Below, one piece after another: positions 1-10,412 of a stretch of DNA of 64,000 nt. Location: assembly GCA_963667875.2 (NCBI GenBank), contig CAXXGC010000001.1:558001-622000 (forward strand). Reading direction: 5' to 3'. A program made the translations under genes and the position numbers. The notes below the pieces were generated by a model that worked only from the letters and a program-made list of their open reading frames with translations, ran no database searches and was not told where the DNA came from. Source of the DNA: JAEXOD01 sp963667875. Its GTDB lineage: Bacteria > Bacteroidota > Ignavibacteria > Ignavibacteriales > Melioribacteraceae. Numbering within the stretch: position 1 is the first letter of the stretch; every line of letters begins with the position of its first letter.

Positions 1-3000
1 GTTATGTTGGATTGGGTATAAGAACTATTGACGGTTCAGTTAAGCAAATAGCGGTTACTGGGTTTCAATCCTTGTTATGTTGGATTGGGTATAAGAACAG
101 AGAAACGCATAGAATTAGCTGAATACAAAGATATGTTTCAATCCTTGTTATGTTGGATTGGGTATAAGAACACCGTACCCAAGTATCTTTGTGCTTACTC
201 CTATTCTGTTTCAATCCTTGTTATGTTGGATTGGGTATAAGAACCGGTTCTAATACATATATTTTTGAAACAAGCCTTGTATGTTTCAATCCTTGTTATG
301 TTGGATTGGGTATAAGAACCGTTTGGTGATTTTATTTGGGGTTCTATTCTATTAAAGTTTCAATCCTTGTTATGTTGGATTGGGTATAAGAACTAATTAA
401 TGATTGTTCAGCATCAAAATTGCCAGTTGTGTTTCAATCCTTCTTATGTTGGATTGGGTATAAGAACGGCTGCAATTGCATATTTAGCAAGTTTAATTTT
501 TTAGGGTTTCAATCCTTGTTATGTTGGATTGGGTATAAGAACTGTAAGCCTCGCAATAAGTCCCCTGTTAGCGTCATATCGAGTTTCAATCCTTGTTATG
601 TTGGATTGGGTATAAGAACAATATGTTGCAATAGTATGATAATTGTCTTCATTATAAGTTTCAATCCTTGTTATGTTGGATTGGGTATAAGAACTTAATT
701 TAACAGGGTTTTTATTAACCCCAGTTTTCTGTTTCAATCCTTGTTATGTTGGATTGGGTATAAGAACTAAAATTAAATTTAAAGCTAAAAGTTCTAATAT
801 TACTGGGTTTCAATCCTTGTTATGTTGGATTGGGTATAAGAACACTTATTTTACTTTCATATTTGTGTATTTCTGAATTAGTTTCAATCCTTGTTATGTT
901 GGATTGGGTATAAGAACTCAAGCATTTGTTTTGTCATATAATTTTGCATTTCCAGTTTCAATCCTTGTTATGTTGGATTGGGTATAAGAACCTTCCGGCA
1001 ATTGAAACGCCAGTTGTAATTGCTTTGTGTTTCAATCCTTGTTATGTTGGATTGGGTATAAGAACGATTGAAAAAAATAGCGAAGTTTTTACCGAACTTT
1101 AGTTTCAATCCTTGTTATGTTGGATTGGGTATAAGAACTAAGATTGAGGATTTGGGAACTATTATTTTACCATTATGTTTCAATCCTTGTTATGTTGGAT
1201 TGGGTATAAGAACAGCGGGATATGTTGTTATATGCACTTCCGAAGTGCTGTTTCAATCCTTGTTATGTTGGATTGGGTATAAGAACAAAATAAGCAGCCC
1301 ACTTGCTTGTTATAATATACCGAGGTTTCAATCCTTGTTATGTTGGATTGGGTATAAGAACTTAATATGGATGAAAAACAGCTTGGGCTTTATGTTAGTT
1401 TCAATCCTTGTTATGTTGGATTGGGTATAAGAACATTGTAAGTCAAATACCTATTGACACATTTCTTGTAACGTTTCAATCCTTGTTATGTTGGATTGGG
1501 TATAAGAACAAAGAAGAAGCCTAAGCTTCTTCTGATACAAACTTACCGTTTCAATCCTTGTTATGTTGGATTGGGTATAAGAACTTTGGATTAAGAACAG
1601 GTTCATAAGTTAATCCTGTCTTCATGTTTCAATCCTTGTTATGTTGGATTGGGTATAAGAACTGATATACCAAATACATTTAAGATTGACTTAAACACTA
1701 GTTTCAATCCTTGTTATGTTGGATTGGGTATAAGAACTGTCATCATCACTTGTAACATCACCAAAGTACATATTGTTTCAATCCTTGTTATGTTGGATTG
1801 GGTATAAGAACTTAATCCATAAGCAATATATAGAATAATACTAAGTCCGTTTCAATCCTTGTTATGTTGGATTGGGTATAAGAACCTAATATTTTAGTTC
1901 TTGAATCAGTTGAACCTGCAATATGTTTCAATCCTTGTTATGTTGGATTGGGTATAAGAACGTTTTTAGACGATAAAGACAGGCATGTATTTGATATAAG
2001 TTTCAATCCTTGTTATGTTGGATTGGGTATAAGAACAAATTAACGAAGAACCGATTGAAAGTTTGGGACTTATGTTTCAATCCTTGTTATGTTGGATTGG
2101 GTATAAGAACAATGATAACCACATTAGCAGAAGTTAAAAAGTTATTGGTTTCAATCCTTGTTATGTTGGATTGGGTATAAGAACAGAACCATCCTTATGT
2201 TGATAATGTAGAAGAGGAATGTTTCAATCCTTGTTATGTTGGATTGGGTATAAGAACTTTGTATTTGTTAATATTTTTTTATAATTGTTTGTAAGTTTCA
2301 ATCCTTGTTATGTTGGATTGGGTATAAGAACACAATAAAAGCCTTTGGAATGAATGCAGAGACTACATGTTTCAATCCTTGTTATGTTGGATTGGGTATA
2401 AGAACTTTTTATAAACGGCCCTTTAACGTATTGATCACCGGGGTTTCAATCCTTGTTATGTTGGATTGGGTATAAGAACTGGTTTAACATAGCACATAAA
2501 TATCAAGCATTTAATAAGTTTCAATCCTTGTTATGTTGGATTGGGTATAAAAACAATTATAAATTATTGAATTATAAATTATAAATGAAAAGCAAAAACA
2601 AAAACAAAGAAAATCAAAGGTAAAAAATCTAAAATGGTTTTAATTCATCATTCATCATTCATAATTTATAATTCCGCTTGCGGCAAATCCTTGTTATGTT
2701 GGATTGGGTATAAGAACCAAAAAGAGATAGAACAGGCAAGCCAGCAGGAAATATGTTTCAATCCTTGTTATGTTGGATTGGGTATAAGAACGTGGTCGCA
2801 AGCCCTTTGTTTATATAAGGAGGGCTTGTTTCAATCCTTGTTATGTTGGATTGGGTATAAGAACGGAGAAATTTGGCGAGAAAAAAGCCCAGTTATTGGC
2901 GTTTCAATCCTTGTTATGTTGGATTGGGTATAAGAACAATTATACCCTACTTTTTCAATTTCTTCATTATAGCTGTTTCAATCCTTGTTATGTTGGATTG

Positions 3001-5312
3001 GGTATAAGAACTTAAAATTACTCCTTAAGGATATTGAAGCAATCACAATGTTTCAATCCTTGTTATGTTGGATTGGGTATAAGAACAATTAAAACTACAT
3101 TGATAACTAATTCGCCTGTAATTAGTTTCAATCCTTGTTATGTTGGATTGGGTATAAGAACGAGTACTGGCTGCAGGTCGCCGCTTATTCAAGTATGATG
3201 TTTCAATCCTTGTTATGTTGGATTGGGTATAAGAACTTTTTGTATTTCATTAACCTCATTATATAATTCGACGTTTCAATCCTTGTTATGTTGGATTGGG
3301 TATAAGAACGTAAGTATTACGATTACGCGGTATGTGAAGCAATTGGTTTCAATCCTTGTTATGTTGGATTGGGTATAAGAACTTGCCGCCTTCGTAATTG
3401 TTTTCGGCTCCGTCTTCATGTTTCAATCCTTGTTATGTTGGATTGGGTATAAGAACGATCAAAGTCTTTGCTTTCGTAACCATCGGGATTTAGTTTCAAT
3501 CCTTGTTATGTTGGATTGGGTATAAGAACTGGACATAATACAAAGTAATAACGTTTGTCTGTATCCTGTTTCAATCCTTGTTATGTTGGATTGGGTATAA
3601 GAACTATTTCATCTTTGCCGCTTCCGGCAAACTATTCACATGTTTCAATCCTTGTTATGTTGGATTGGGTATAAGAACAATATTATTAGGCTGGTTAGGG
3701 TCGTATATTTCCGGCAGGTTTCAATCCTTGTTATGTTGGATTGGGTATAAGAACTTAAATTTCAAATAATGATATTAATAAAAATATATAGTTTCAATCC
3801 TTGTTATGTTGGATTGGGTATAAGAACAATATATAAGCGAGTGAAGTTACAGAACCGATACCCATAGTTTCAATCCTTGTTATGTTGGATTGGGTATAAG
3901 AACGTAACCGTGTTTTAATTATTCAACATGGACACGTACCGTTTCAATCCTTGTTATGTTGGATTGGGTATAAGAACTTTGATTGACTACTCGGATATAA
4001 TGCCGGCAGCGTGTTTCAATCCTTGTTATGTTGGATTGGGTATAAGAACAGGTACGGTGATTAGCAGAGAAGAAAGCGAAGCACTTAGTTTCAATCCTTG
4101 TTATGTTGGATTGGGTATAAGAACAGATTAAACGGTTTGGAATATTTTAGCAAAGAGTTATAGTTTCAATCCTTGTTATGTTGGATTGGGTATAAGAACG
4201 CTGGTTTTAGACGGTCATACTTTTAATTTCCAGATAAGTTTCAATCCTTGTTATGTTGGATTGGGTATAAGAACCCCTCAAAACAGGACAGCATAATGTA
4301 TCATTTGCGAGGTTTCAATCCTTGTTATGTTGGATTGGGTATAAGAACTTCTCAAAATCGGTTACAAGGATTTTATCCGGTCTGCGTTTCAATCCTTGTT
4401 ATGTTGGATTGGGTATAAGAACTTAAGTCTGCATTTTGGTATGGCATTATAAACCTCTTGTTTCAATCCTTGTTATGTTGGATTGGGTATAAGAACTTAA
4501 AAGCTTCTTTGGCCTCATCAAATGGTTCGGAAGTTTCAATCCTTGTTATGTTGGATTGGGTATAAGAACAACATTATAATGCAAATAAGACTTGTATAGC
4601 AGAATAGTTTCAATCCTTGTTATGTTGGATTGGGTATAAGAACGCTTGCGCGTGGTGTTACTAAGTCTTATAGAATGATGTTTCAATCCTTGTTATGTTG
4701 GATTGGGTATAAGAACTTTGAAAAAGAACTATAATGAAATTAAAAATCAAATTGGTTTCAATCCTTGTTATGTTGGATTGGGTATAAGAACCCTCAGGAT
4801 TTTAGAATGCAAGATTTTATCGATGTGTGTTTCAATCCTTGTTATGTTGGATTGGGTATAAGAACTATTGAGCCGGCTACTATTGGTTATTTAGGACGTG
4901 GTGTTTCAATCCTTGTTATGTTGGATTGGGTATAAGAACTATTTGAAATTGGTTGCTGTAACTACTTTTTTAGTACCGTTTCAATCCTTGTTATGTTGGA
5001 TTGGGTATAAGAACACATAAGTTTATTATTATTGTATTAGGTAATCACCGGTTTCAATCCTTGTTATGTTGGATTGGGTATAAGAACTTTATTTATTAAT
5101 TATAAAAATCTTGTTATGTGTACAAGTTTCAATCCTTGTTATGTTGGATTGGGTATAAGAACTTATAATACTAACCTCATCAATAGCCGCGTTTTGTGCT
5201 TGTTTCAATCCTTGTTATGTTGGATTGGGTATAAGAACTGAATGGAACTTGCAATCTGTGGTTTAACAATTTCGTGTTTCAATCCTTGTTATGTTGGATT
5301 GGGTATAAGAAC
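1..5312 (-). CRISPR. Large type I-B CRISPR array, about 71 repeats, open at the left edge
   Basis: Repeats are 37 bp, read on the + strand as beginning GTTTCAATCC and ending GGGTATAAGAAC. I count 71: a partial one at 1-25, full copies from 62-98 to 5276-5312, and one damaged copy at 2681-2717. Spacers are 35 to 41 nt and all look different. On the minus strand each repeat ends in GGATTGAAAC, which gives the classic 8-nt crRNA 5' handle ATTGAAAC of type I-B systems, so I infer transcription on the minus strand from a leader at the right. Variants are few: one base change in the copy at 431-467 (CTTCTTATG) and one in the copy at 2518-2554 (TATAAAAAC). Repeats next to the leader are identical, as expected for the active end. 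The array continues beyond base 1. Confidence 0.98.
2555..2680. repeat. AT-rich interruption of the CRISPR array with a mini-hairpin
   Basis: A 126-bp stretch replaces a spacer. It ends with TTCATAATTTATAATTCCGC and contains CCGC-TT-GCGG, a small perfect hairpin. Its run AATGGTTTTAATTCAT also occurs at about 17274, and related ATTCATAATT runs occur in intergenic repeats at about 14550, 14770, 15000, 35720 and 63060. The following repeat (2681-2717) has lost its first five bases, which on the crRNA strand are the 5' handle. The preceding repeat has one substitution. It is either an inserted dispersed element or the boundary between two abutting arrays. Confidence 0.8.
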
Positions 5313-5511
5313 GCCGATATTTTGCAACCTATTATAGCTTACAATCTTAGCAAATTCTGATACTAACAAAATAACAATATTTTTAATTAAAAATCAATAA
5401 ATTATGCTGAATTAATATAAATATCCGTAAAAAATATGGCTGTAACTTATTGTAACATAAAAATTTAACAAAACTATGCCCAAATTTACAAATAAATTAG
5501 AGTGCGGAAGT
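5313..5511 (-). promoter_or_regulatory. CRISPR leader
   Basis: About 200 bp of AT-rich, non-coding DNA lies between the last intact repeat and the end of cas4. The repeat orientation places the leader here, so the array is transcribed leftward and new spacers should be added at 5276-5312. A sequence TAGTTTTG on the minus strand (5476 to 5469) fits the Bacteroidota -7 element TAnnTTTG, but I see no well-spaced -33 partner, so the exact promoter is uncertain. Confidence 0.7.
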
Positions 5512-6102
5512 CTATTTTGAACAAATATTGCGGAATATACAACCGGAACATTTGTGAGGTGAGGCTTTTACCTTTGGGTAAACATTATTTTCAATAATAT
5601 TTACAATTTCGGCGGTATTTTTAACAATTTCATCTTTTGCATAATCCGGTATTTCAACGGTTAAAAGTTTATTATTGCTTCGTGTGTATACAATAAATCC
5701 CTTGTTAACTTTTATATTAAAGTTATCTTCAATTAATACTGCATAACAATATAATTGGGTTTTATAGGTATTAAAAATATGTTCTTTGTATTCGGCAAAT
5801 TTGTAATCCAAAGGTGCCAAGGTACCGTCATTAAGTTCAATTACTTCATCCATACGGCCGCGTAAATAGTTGTTTGTTAAATAAACATCTAAATATTTTT
5901 CTTTGGCATTTATTTTTTTACGCAGATATTTTTTATTGACATTTAGTTTTTCGGTATGCAGGTTGCGCCCAAGCATTACTTTAAAATTGTTTTCTTCAAA
6001 TTGCGGAATATCTAAAACATACATAAAGTATATATATCTTGGGCAAAACAAAAATTCAATAATTTGTGATGGAGTAATTGAAATTGAATCCGTTTCGTTC
6101 AT
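5512..6102 (-). CDS. cas4: Cas4, RecB-like 5'-3' exonuclease of CRISPR adaptation
   Basis: The 196-residue protein has the Cas4 layout. An N-terminal Cys sits in FCPR (C20). The RecB nuclease motifs follow: GRMDEV with D85, PLDYK with D99 and K101, and Q116. A C-terminal cluster C185-x2-C188-x5-C194 completes the four ligands for an iron-sulfur cluster. Cas4 trims prespacers and helps select PAM-containing DNA during spacer acquisition with Cas1-Cas2. Its start overlaps the cas2 stop in an ATGA, so the two are translationally coupled. It is the last cas gene and lies next to the leader, whereas cas4 usually precedes cas1 in type I-B loci. Confidence 0.95.
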   Translation of the reverse strand: MNETDSISITPSQIIEFLFCPRYIYFMYVLDIPQFEENNFKVMLGRNLHTEKLNVNKKYLRKKINAKEKYLDVYLTNNYLRGRMDEVIELNDGTLAPLDYKFAEYKEHIFNTYKTQLYCYAVLIEDNFNIKVNKGFIVYTRSNNKLLTVEIPDYAKDEIVKNTAEIVNIIENNVYPKVKASPHKCSGCIFRNICSK

Positions 6103-6389
6103 ATAAATAATGCCTTTACTTCATTTGTAATCATTCTTTTATCAAATGCCTGTCCTAATAAAACTGTATCTTTTAATTCGTCCTTACTCATTGGAAAAAT
6201 ATAAATCGAATCGGTTTCGGAATTAAACAACTGACGGCATTGAAGAGTTAAAGTATCTTTTTGATTTGGCTCCATTTTGCCAAGAAAGACCGAAAATTGA
6301 ACACGATTAAGTCCCGCCTGAACACAATATTTTGAAATTTTAGACCGGATTTTATCGTTTTTTATATCATACATCACCCAGCAAATCAT
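6099..6389 (-). CDS. cas2: Cas2, adaptation complex subunit
   Basis: The product has 96 residues, the normal length for Cas2. The first strand reads CWVMYDIKND, with the conserved Asp, followed by the typical GLNRVQFSVF segment of the ferredoxin-like fold. Cas2 dimers bridge two Cas1 dimers in the spacer integration complex. The start lies 23 bases inside the end of cas1 and the stop overlaps cas4 by ATGA, so cas1-cas2-cas4 form one compact translational unit. Confidence 0.95.
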   Translation of the reverse strand: MICWVMYDIKNDKIRSKISKYCVQAGLNRVQFSVFLGKMEPNQKDTLTLQCRQLFNSETDSIYIFPMSKDELKDTVLLGQAFDKRMITNEVKALFI

Positions 6390-7404
6390 ATTTTTCTATA
6401 ACCTCAAAGTTTTGTTTACGGTTAATTAAATGGCCGGCAAAATCAAAAGCATTTTGTTGTATTACATTTTGACGGGTAAAATTTTTAGATTTGTATTTTA
6501 TTGTTTCCTCATCTAAAAAAGGAAGAAGTTTTTCGATAAGAAGAGCTTTCCCTTCGTGGTTAAGAGAAAAACCCTTGTTCAATTTATCTGTATGGGTATT
6601 GTTTACTTTTTTGCCGGAAAATAACTTAAAAACCACTTCATCGGCATAAATACGATAAGGCTCTATAAAATCGAACACCATACTTTTTTGGTTATAATCG
6701 TCACGGTGTAAAAATCCTAAATATGGATCAATGCCCGCAATTAACAAACCCTTCTCAACACGCGAGTATAATATTCCATAAGCATAATTTAAAAATGCGT
6801 TAAAGGGATCTAATGCCGGTCGTTTACTTCTTCCGTTAAATTTATATTCCTTGCTTAAAACATAGTTTAAGGTTTCAAAATAAATTCTTCCGGCTATCCC
6901 TTCGTTTCCTCTTATTAAATCGGCCGCATCCTGAATGGTTTTATGTTTTGATTCCTCAATATTTTTTATAGAATTATTAATTGATTCAATTTGTAAATTT
7001 AAATAATCGGCACATTCACTACGATGTTTTTTAAGAGTAATAATAAATTCCTTTTGATTTGTTAACTTTTGAATAATCCAGCTTTTAACATAATTAATGC
7101 CGCTTTCGTTTAAGCTTGCAATTAATTGATGTTTACGGATTTTTGTTGTGCTGCCAAGTTTACTGTGCCAAACCCGCCCAATAGGCATGCCGTCAAATTC
7201 AAGAAAAATAATATCAATGTTATTAGTTAATGCAAGTTTTACTGATTCCGAACTTAAACTTGTTCCTTCCGAAAGTAAAATATTAGTAACTTTAGAAGGT
7301 GGAATAATTGTCTTTTTTTTCTCGCCTTCAATTGTAAAAACGACTTCAAACATATCGTCTTTAACATGTAAAAAAGCACCGAATCTATCAATAAACAGCT
7401 GCAT
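6367..7404 (-). CDS. cas1: Cas1 integrase of type I-B system
   Basis: A 345-residue Cas1 with an N-terminal beta-sandwich (residues 1-80) and a C-terminal helical catalytic domain. Metal-binding catalytic residues are recognisable: E169 in GNEGIAGRIYF, H233 in GFLHRD, and D245/E248 in FDFIEPYR. It inserts prespacers at the leader-repeat junction with Cas2. It begins two bases after cas6 ends and overlaps cas2 downstream, so it belongs to the same transcript. No damage is visible, so adaptation should be functional. Confidence 0.97.
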   Translation of the reverse strand: MQLFIDRFGAFLHVKDDMFEVVFTIEGEKKKTIIPPSKVTNILLSEGTSLSSESVKLALTNNIDIIFLEFDGMPIGRVWHSKLGSTTKIRKHQLIASLNESGINYVKSWIIQKLTNQKEFIITLKKHRSECADYLNLQIESINNSIKNIEESKHKTIQDAADLIRGNEGIAGRIYFETLNYVLSKEYKFNGRSKRPALDPFNAFLNYAYGILYSRVEKGLLIAGIDPYLGFLHRDDYNQKSMVFDFIEPYRIYADEVVFKLFSGKKVNNTHTDKLNKGFSLNHEGKALLIEKLLPFLDEETIKYKSKNFTRQNVIQQNAFDFAGHLINRKQNFEVIEKYDLLGDV

Positions 7405-7406
7405 AA

Positions 7407-8066
7407 TTATATCCTTATTATTGTTCCAAAACCGCGCGAAACCGATTTGCCAATGCCGACATAATTTGGTAGTATAGCGTTGGTCAAAAAACTTACTTTT
7501 AAGCCTAACATATTATGACTTTTATATTTAATATCTTTTTCTTCAAAAATTAATTTTACAAGTATTTTTTGCTGAACATAATAATTAAACGTTTTATAAA
7601 AACTTAACAGATTACCAATTAAAATGTTTTCAAGCATTTTTTCCTTTTCAAGTAAAGTAATACAACTTATATATTCTCTAAAATTTTTTTGATTTAACGC
7701 CATCCATAAAGTAACAAAATTATAAAAAATTTGTCCGTTATGTACATTAATTTCTTCAATACTTGTGGTTATATTTTTAGCGTTTACAGGGTAAATAATT
7801 CCATCAATGTTAATTTGATCCATTTTTAAAAACAGACCATTCAATAATTCCGCCCCTTCTTCCAAACCAATTAAATACGGCACCTTTTTAATTACTTTAT
7901 ATTGAACAAGGGGATATTTATAACGAAATGTACCGTCGCTATAGTGGTTATGTAATAAAGTTGATTCATCCTTAAAAAAATTACCGAAAAAACCACGTAA
8001 TTTATGGGCATCGCGTGTTAACAACTCCAATTCGGGAAATTTTATAATTGTCTGCTGTATAGTCAT
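7407..8066 (-). CDS. cas6: Cas6 pre-crRNA endoribonuclease, Bacteroidota type
   Basis: The 219-residue protein ends with a Gly-rich loop, GKSVSRGFGTI, the hallmark of Cas6 RAMP proteins. The N-terminal part carries H39 and H41 in LLHNHYSDG, followed by RYKYPLVQY, a pattern I associate with the Cas6 family in Bacteroidota type I-B loci. It should cut within each repeat to leave the ATTGAAAC handle. Its ATG overlaps the cas3 stop (TAATG). The place of cas6, between cas3 and cas1, is less common than a position at the start of the operon. Which His is catalytic is not certain. Confidence 0.85.
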   Translation of the reverse strand: MTIQQTIIKFPELELLTRDAHKLRGFFGNFFKDESTLLHNHYSDGTFRYKYPLVQYKVIKKVPYLIGLEEGAELLNGLFLKMDQINIDGIIYPVNAKNITTSIEEINVHNGQIFYNFVTLWMALNQKNFREYISCITLLEKEKMLENILIGNLLSFYKTFNYYVQQKILVKLIFEEKDIKYKSHNMLGLKVSFLTNAILPNYVGIGKSVSRGFGTIIRI

Positions 8067-10402
8067 TAAATAAAAAACTCCTTATCTTTGCGTATAAAAC
8101 CGGTATTTGGGTCGTAATAAAATTGTTTTATGTCTTTATTAATATAATATAAATTTTGAACTTTTCCTTTTAACTCTTTATTCATTAATGTTTTGGGAAC
8201 TTCCAAAATTCTTTTGTTAAAATCTTGTTTGTATTTTGCAAACTCTTCATTGGAAATTTTTTTATCAATAAAATCGCAAAATTTATTGTATACAAGTTCG
8301 GCGGTTTCATCAACTTCAATAAAAACCGAAGCGGAAAAAGCTCTATCATCAATAACCTTAAAATTGGCTATTGAACTATTATCATCAGGTGCATAATAGT
8401 TTAAATTTTTTATTGAGTTAAATATATTTTCCGATTCATCGTAATTACTTTTGTTGGAAAGGACTTTAAAATAATTATTAATTAAAGTTAAATAATCTAT
8501 CTCTTCAAAATTATCTCCGGTTTTTAATAATAATTTAACCGCATTATACACAATTGAACCGTATATTTTTTGGCAATTGCCTAAATCGACAATATAAAAA
8601 GGAGACGGAGTGTTTCTTTTACAGTTGCGATTTATTCTTCCTGCTGCCTGTATAATGCTGTCAAGCGGGCCAATATCCCTAAACCCCATGTCAAAATCCA
8701 AATCAACTCCGGCTTCAATTACCTGTGTGGAAACTAATACTGGTTTTTTATTGTCTTTCAATTCCAGCTTAATTTCAGTTAATATTCTATTTCTGTCAAC
8801 AGGCAGCAAATTAGTTGATAGATAATATACCTTGTTGTTATTACTTTTAACAAACTCTTTAATTTTATCGTAAATATCTAAAGAAGTAATAATTTTATTG
8901 CATACAATTAAACATGAACAATTGGGGTTATAAATACTTTTAAAAAGTTCATAAAATTGATCAATATCCAAAACATCATCCAATAATGGAATTAATTCCG
9001 TGCGGTTAAATTGTTTAAAATAAAAATCGTGATTAGGTAATAACTCAAAAGGTTTAGCTTCGGCATTTTCATGGCAAAGTATATATTTGTTGGCCAATTC
9101 GAATATTATTGGTTTTGTAGCAGTCATTAATAACACTCTGCTATTTAAATATTCAGCTAAAAAATAAATTACCGCTCCAATTAGAGGCAGGTGTTCGGCA
9201 TTTAAAGCTTGTACTTCGTCAAGGATAATTATTGAATCAGCCAAATGATGAAATTTTTTAAGGAATTTATTTTTGTTGCCAATTAATGTTTGTAATAATT
9301 GAACAAATGAAGTGATAATTATATCAGCCTGCCAAGTTTCCAAAAGTTGTATTTGTTTATTGTAATCGCTACCGTTTTCACCAATTGTTTCGGAATCGAA
9401 AACAGATGAATATTGATAATGCGCCAATGATTTTAAGTTATCCTTAAATACATTGTTTATTACCGTTTCGGTTTGTTGTATTATATTTATAAAAGGAAGC
9501 GAATAAATTATTTGTACTTCTTTGTTTTCTTTTTGCCTTATTAAGTTACGTAAGTTAATTGCAAATTCCAACGAAAGCAAAGTTTTGCCGCTGCCGGTTG
9601 GGGATGTTAGTGTAAATATTTTATGTTGTAACAGCTGGTCATTAATTTGTTCTTTTATTACTTCTCTTATTTCGGTGCGTATTGTATTAATATTACTGAT
9701 ATTTGCAGGAAATGAAGTAATATGTTTTGATACACTTCCCTTATCAATTGTAACTTTTTTATATTGCTTGGTGTTAGAGGCATCCAGCTTGTCGGCTTCA
9801 ATTAGTAACGAAAATAAATAATTTACTAAAAAATAGTTTTCAACATTGGGCTTTCGTTTTATTTCCTTAAATAATAAACGATAGGGGTTTTCAGGAAAAA
9901 CAAGATATTCTTTGATGTTTTGTAAATTTAACTCATTTTCAATTTGAGTAATTGTATTGGATAGATCTGTTAATTGCTGTTTAAATAAACTTTCCAAAAC
10001 TATTGTTTCGGAATCCTTAAAAATAGAATCATCAACAATAGAACTTAAATTTTTATGATGATTTTTAGTAATAAAATAAGCTAAAACAGCAATTTTAGGA
10101 TTAATACTTTTGTAAAAATTAAATAAAGTATACGCGCCAATATGAGCATGAAAACGTAAGTTGTCTTCAACCTTAACATTAAATAAATATTGCTGAAAAA
10201 ATGTTGTGTATTTGCCCAAATCATGTAAAACACATATTTTATCAATTAAGTTTAATATATCATCATTGCTTATTGAAAAATTGATATTAGATGAAAAATT
10301 ATTTTTGGCAATAAAAGCAGCATTTTGTAAATGCTGCCATAAATATTTTTTTTCTAAAACATCATTATTCTCATTCAGTTTGCAATGCGAAAAAAAATCC
10401 AT
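8066..10402 (-). CDS. cas3: Cas3 HD nuclease-helicase
   Basis: The 778-residue protein begins with an HD nuclease domain: H24 in WQHLQ, HD at 60-61 in VLHDLGK, H85/H87 in FHAHIG and HH at 115-116. A superfamily 2 helicase follows, with Walker A SPTGSGKT (267-274), DEVQ box (395-398), MTATKP (426-431), and later VSTQVIEAGVDLDFD and AAGRINRN. It is recruited by Cascade to nick, unwind and degrade target DNA. A strong Shine-Dalgarno sequence, AAAGGAGGT, precedes the start by a few bases. All key motifs are intact. Confidence 0.97.
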   Translation of the reverse strand: MDFFSHCKLNENNDVLEKKYLWQHLQNAAFIAKNNFSSNINFSISNDDILNLIDKICVLHDLGKYTTFFQQYLFNVKVEDNLRFHAHIGAYTLFNFYKSINPKIAVLAYFITKNHHKNLSSIVDDSIFKDSETIVLESLFKQQLTDLSNTITQIENELNLQNIKEYLVFPENPYRLLFKEIKRKPNVENYFLVNYLFSLLIEADKLDASNTKQYKKVTIDKGSVSKHITSFPANISNINTIRTEIREVIKEQINDQLLQHKIFTLTSPTGSGKTLLSLEFAINLRNLIRQKENKEVQIIYSLPFINIIQQTETVINNVFKDNLKSLAHYQYSSVFDSETIGENGSDYNKQIQLLETWQADIIITSFVQLLQTLIGNKNKFLKKFHHLADSIIILDEVQALNAEHLPLIGAVIYFLAEYLNSRVLLMTATKPIIFELANKYILCHENAEAKPFELLPNHDFYFKQFNRTELIPLLDDVLDIDQFYELFKSIYNPNCSCLIVCNKIITSLDIYDKIKEFVKSNNNKVYYLSTNLLPVDRNRILTEIKLELKDNKKPVLVSTQVIEAGVDLDFDMGFRDIGPLDSIIQAAGRINRNCKRNTPSPFYIVDLGNCQKIYGSIVYNAVKLLLKTGDNFEEIDYLTLINNYFKVLSNKSNYDESENIFNSIKNLNYYAPDDNSSIANFKVIDDRAFSASVFIEVDETAELVYNKFCDFIDKKISNEEFAKYKQDFNKRILEVPKTLMNKELKGKVQNLYYINKDIKQFYYDPNTGFIRKDKEFFI

Positions 10403-10412
10403 ATTACCTCCT

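Noticed and set aside
420..4131. Several plus-strand reading frames with repeated CNPCYVGLGIRT or CWIGYKN-like peptides
   Set aside because: They are translations of the CRISPR repeat in different frames, not genes.
5088..5125. A spacer containing ATCTTGTTATGT, similar to part of the CRISPR repeat
   Set aside because: The match is short with one base missing and lies in AT-rich sequence; chance is the simplest explanation.
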